From the NCBI GenBank assembly GCA_937967465.1, contig CALBSW010000193.1, positions 1-6,041 on the forward strand: a stretch of 6,041 bases of DNA, written 5' to 3'. Numbering within the stretch: the stretch's first letter is position 1; every line of letters begins with the position of its first letter. Below, piece after piece: positions 4,639 through 6,041 of this stretch. The notes under the pieces were generated by a model. That model searched no databases. It was not told where the DNA came from and saw only the letters and a program-made list of their open reading frames with translations. The position numbers and the translations under genes are program-made. The stretch comes from an uncultured Flavobacteriales bacterium. Its GTDB lineage: Bacteria > Bacteroidota > Bacteroidia > Flavobacteriales_D > Sanyastnellaceae.

Positions 4639-6041
4639 ATGACGGCTGACTCCACACAGGCTTTTCAAGGCCCTGACATTGCGGCGGCGCTGCGGTTGAA
4701 ATTTCCCCACCTGGAGGTGCTGGACACCCTCGACATCCGCGAGGCCCACAGCGCCGATCACACCGAAGATTTGAGGTTCCTGCCCGACGTGGTGGTCCAG
4801 CCGCGGTCGACCGAAGAGGTGTCGGACGTCCTGCGCTGGGCACACGGCCATGCCGTCCCGGTGACGCCCGCTGGAGCCTGGACCGGATTGAGCGGGGGAG
4901 CTTTGCCGGTGCGCGCAGGCATCAGCCTCAGCACCAAACGACTCGACCGCGTCGTCCGCATCGACGAACTCAACCACCAAGTCTTGGTGCAGCCTGGCGT
5001 CATCGTCCAAGTGCTGCAGGAAGCCGTTCAGGAAAAAGGGTTGTTCTATGCCGTGGACCCGGCCAGCCGAGGCACCTGCACCATCGGGGGCAACCTCGCC
5101 GAAAACAGCGGCGGCCCGAGGGCCGTCAAATACGGGGTCACCAAAGATTGGGTCCTGAACTTGGAGGTGGTGCTTGCCGATGGGACGGTCATCCGAACGG
5201 GGGCGGACACCCTCAAAAACAGCACGGGATACAACCTCACCCAACTGATGGTCGGTTCGGAGGGCACGCTCGGCTTCATCACGGAAGCCACGTTGAAACT
5301 GCTGCCTTGGCCCAAGTTCAATGCGCTCCTTCTCGTGCCCTTCGCCGATCCCGCCGACGCCTGCCGCGCGGTGGCCGGCCTCTTCATCGACGGCAACCAA
5401 CCGAGTGCCCTCGAATTCATGGAGCGGTCTGCCATTGAGTTGGCCATGGCGTTCACGGGCGACCGACAACTTCCCCTCGACGCCGACACCGCGGCCCACC
5501 TGCTCATTGAAGTCGACGGATTTCGGGAGGAAGACCTCATGCCACAGCTGGAGCGCATCGCCGCTTCATTGGAACGGTTCAATGCCGGGGAACCCCTTCT
5601 CGCCATGGACGAGGCTGCCAAAGACCAACTGTGGAACCTGCGGCGAAAAGTCGGGGAGGCCGTCAAAGCGCACTCCACTTACAAGGAGGAAGACACGGTG
5701 GTGCCGCGGGGACATTTGCCGGAGTTGCTCAGGGCCGTCAAGCGCATTGGCGCGGAACACGGGTTCGACAGCGTGTGCTACGGCCACGCCGGAGACGGCA
5801 ACCTGCACGTCAACATCCTGCGCGGGGACATGCCGGAGACACAATGGAACGAGACGCTCCCCACCGCCATCCGCGAACTGTTCCAGGAAGTCATTCGCTT
5901 GGGCGGCACCTTGAGCGGCGAACACGGCATCGGCTGGGTGCAGAAGCCATTCATGGACCTCCGATTCAGCCCAGCTGAACTCGATTTGCAGCGCCGCATC
6001 AAGGACGCGTTTGACCCTGTCCACATCCTCAACCCGGACAA
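4639..6041 (+). CDS. GlcD/D-lactate dehydrogenase-type FAD oxidoreductase (last residues off the right edge)
   Basis: Members of this FAD_binding_4 / FAD-oxidase_C family oxidise D-2-hydroxyacids (glycolate, D-lactate, D-2-hydroxyglutarate) and pass electrons to quinone or another carrier. The frame is open for 467 codons to the window end and stops inside FDPVHILNPD, the usual extreme C-terminus, so only about 5-15 residues are missing. The FAD-binding PCMH domain spans about 45-223: TGLSGGALP (82-90) in the pyrophosphate loop, VLVQPGV, DPASRGTCTIGGNLAENSGG (140-159), KYGVTKD and GYNLTQLMVGSEGTLG (197-212). The C-terminal substrate domain carries EEDTVVPR (350-357), YGHAGDGNLHVN with H383 and H390, and SGEHGIG (426-432), the usual metal/flavin-site residues. 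The ATG is fixed by an in-frame TAA at 4630-4632. Two changes stand out in the FAD loop: PAGAWTG where the family usually reads PRGAGTG. No signal peptide is seen, so it is probably cytoplasmic or membrane-peripheral. It is transcribed away from the peptide-uptake genes. The substrate cannot be assigned from sequence. Confidence 0.92.
   Translation, partial: MTADSTQAFQGPDIAAALRLKFPHLEVLDTLDIREAHSADHTEDLRFLPDVVVQPRSTEEVSDVLRWAHGHAVPVTPAGAWTGLSGGALPVRAGISLSTKRLDRVVRIDELNHQVLVQPGVIVQVLQEAVQEKGLFYAVDPASRGTCTIGGNLAENSGGPRAVKYGVTKDWVLNLEVVLADGTVIRTGADTLKNSTGYNLTQLMVGSEGTLGFITEATLKLLPWPKFNALLLVPFADPADACRAVAGLFIDGNQPSALEFMERSAIELAMAFTGDRQLPLDADTAAHLLIEVDGFREEDLMPQLERIAASLERFNAGEPLLAMDEAAKDQLWNLRRKVGEAVKAHSTYKEEDTVVPRGHLPELLRAVKRIGAEHGFDSVCYGHAGDGNLHVNILRGDMPETQWNETLPTAIRELFQEVIRLGGTLSGEHGIGWVQKPFMDLRFSPAELDLQRRIKDAFDPVHILNPD

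Noticed and set aside
2414..4642. Two long plus-strand frames (2414-3448 and 3482-4642) opposite the peptidase
   Set aside because: Both are antisense to the well-supported S9 peptidase and show no recognisable domain.
4592..4843. Upstream extension of the peptidase frame by 84 codons
   Set aside because: The extension is Pro/Arg/Cys-rich, overlaps the divergent FAD oxidoreductase gene, and would bury the signal peptide inside the protein. The ATG at 4591 fits the family.
4588..5678. Minus-strand frames (4588-5499, 5046-5678) opposite the FAD oxidoreductase
   Set aside because: They lie antisense to a continuous plus-strand frame with all family motifs and have no motifs of their own.
5148..5978. 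Plus-strand frames at 5148-5438, 5321-5914 and 5631-5978
   Set aside because: They are out of frame with the FAD oxidoreductase, which reads through this whole stretch with conserved motifs. They are low-complexity Pro/Arg/Ser/Thr-rich shadows.
5566..6041. Minus-strand frames near the right edge (5566-6024, 5778-6041)
   Set aside because: They are antisense to the conserved C-terminal domain of the FAD oxidoreductase, including GHAGDGNLH and SGEHGIG, and carry no domain.
1..6041. Search for tRNA, rRNA, CRISPR repeats, insertion sequences, tandem repeats and riboswitches
   Set aside because: Reading both strands, I saw no regularly spaced repeats, transposase-like frames, tRNA-like cloverleaf arms or known riboswitch cores, and coding genes fill nearly all of the window.

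Overview
This 6,041-base window looks like ordinary chromosomal DNA from a high-GC (about 58-60% by eye) member of the Bacteroidota. Three things point there. The S9 dipeptidyl peptidase, POT peptide transporter and GlcD-type flavoprotein have the wording of that phylum's families. Upstream of the start codons, Shine-Dalgarno signals are absent or badly spaced. Both predicted secreted proteins place a glutamine directly after the likely signal peptidase I site, the Bacteroidota 'Q-rule'. I see no rRNA, tRNA, CRISPR array, insertion sequence, phage gene or attachment site.

Layout from left to right. Positions 1-220 (minus) hold the first 73 codons of a citrate synthase that runs off the left edge. 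Positions 221-328 are a short intergenic stretch with one hairpin. Positions 329-874 (minus) encode a secreted thioredoxin-fold protein with an intact WCGPCK active site. A strong intrinsic terminator lies at 890-933 and closes the transcript that comes from the right. Positions 974-2314 (minus) encode a POT/PTR proton-coupled di/tripeptide transporter. Positions 2372-4591 (minus) encode a secreted dipeptidyl peptidase IV (family S9B) with its catalytic triad and Glu-Glu motif. A 47-bp divergent intergenic region follows. Positions 4639-6041 (plus) encode a GlcD/D-lactate-dehydrogenase-type FAD oxidoreductase that is complete except for its last few residues.

The clearest functional unit is peptidase plus transporter: the exported DPP IV releases dipeptides from peptides, and the POT permease 57 bp downstream would carry them across the inner membrane. 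No terminator separates the two genes and one follows the transporter, which fits a two-gene operon for peptide scavenging. The flavoprotein is transcribed away from this operon, so any shared control would act in the 47-bp gap.

I did not find an undescribed system. The points most worth a second look are the abrupt loss of citrate synthase consensus at the left edge, the terminator that sits almost on top of the thioredoxin gene start, the compact divergent promoter region, and a Gly-to-Trp change in the FAD-binding loop of the oxidoreductase.
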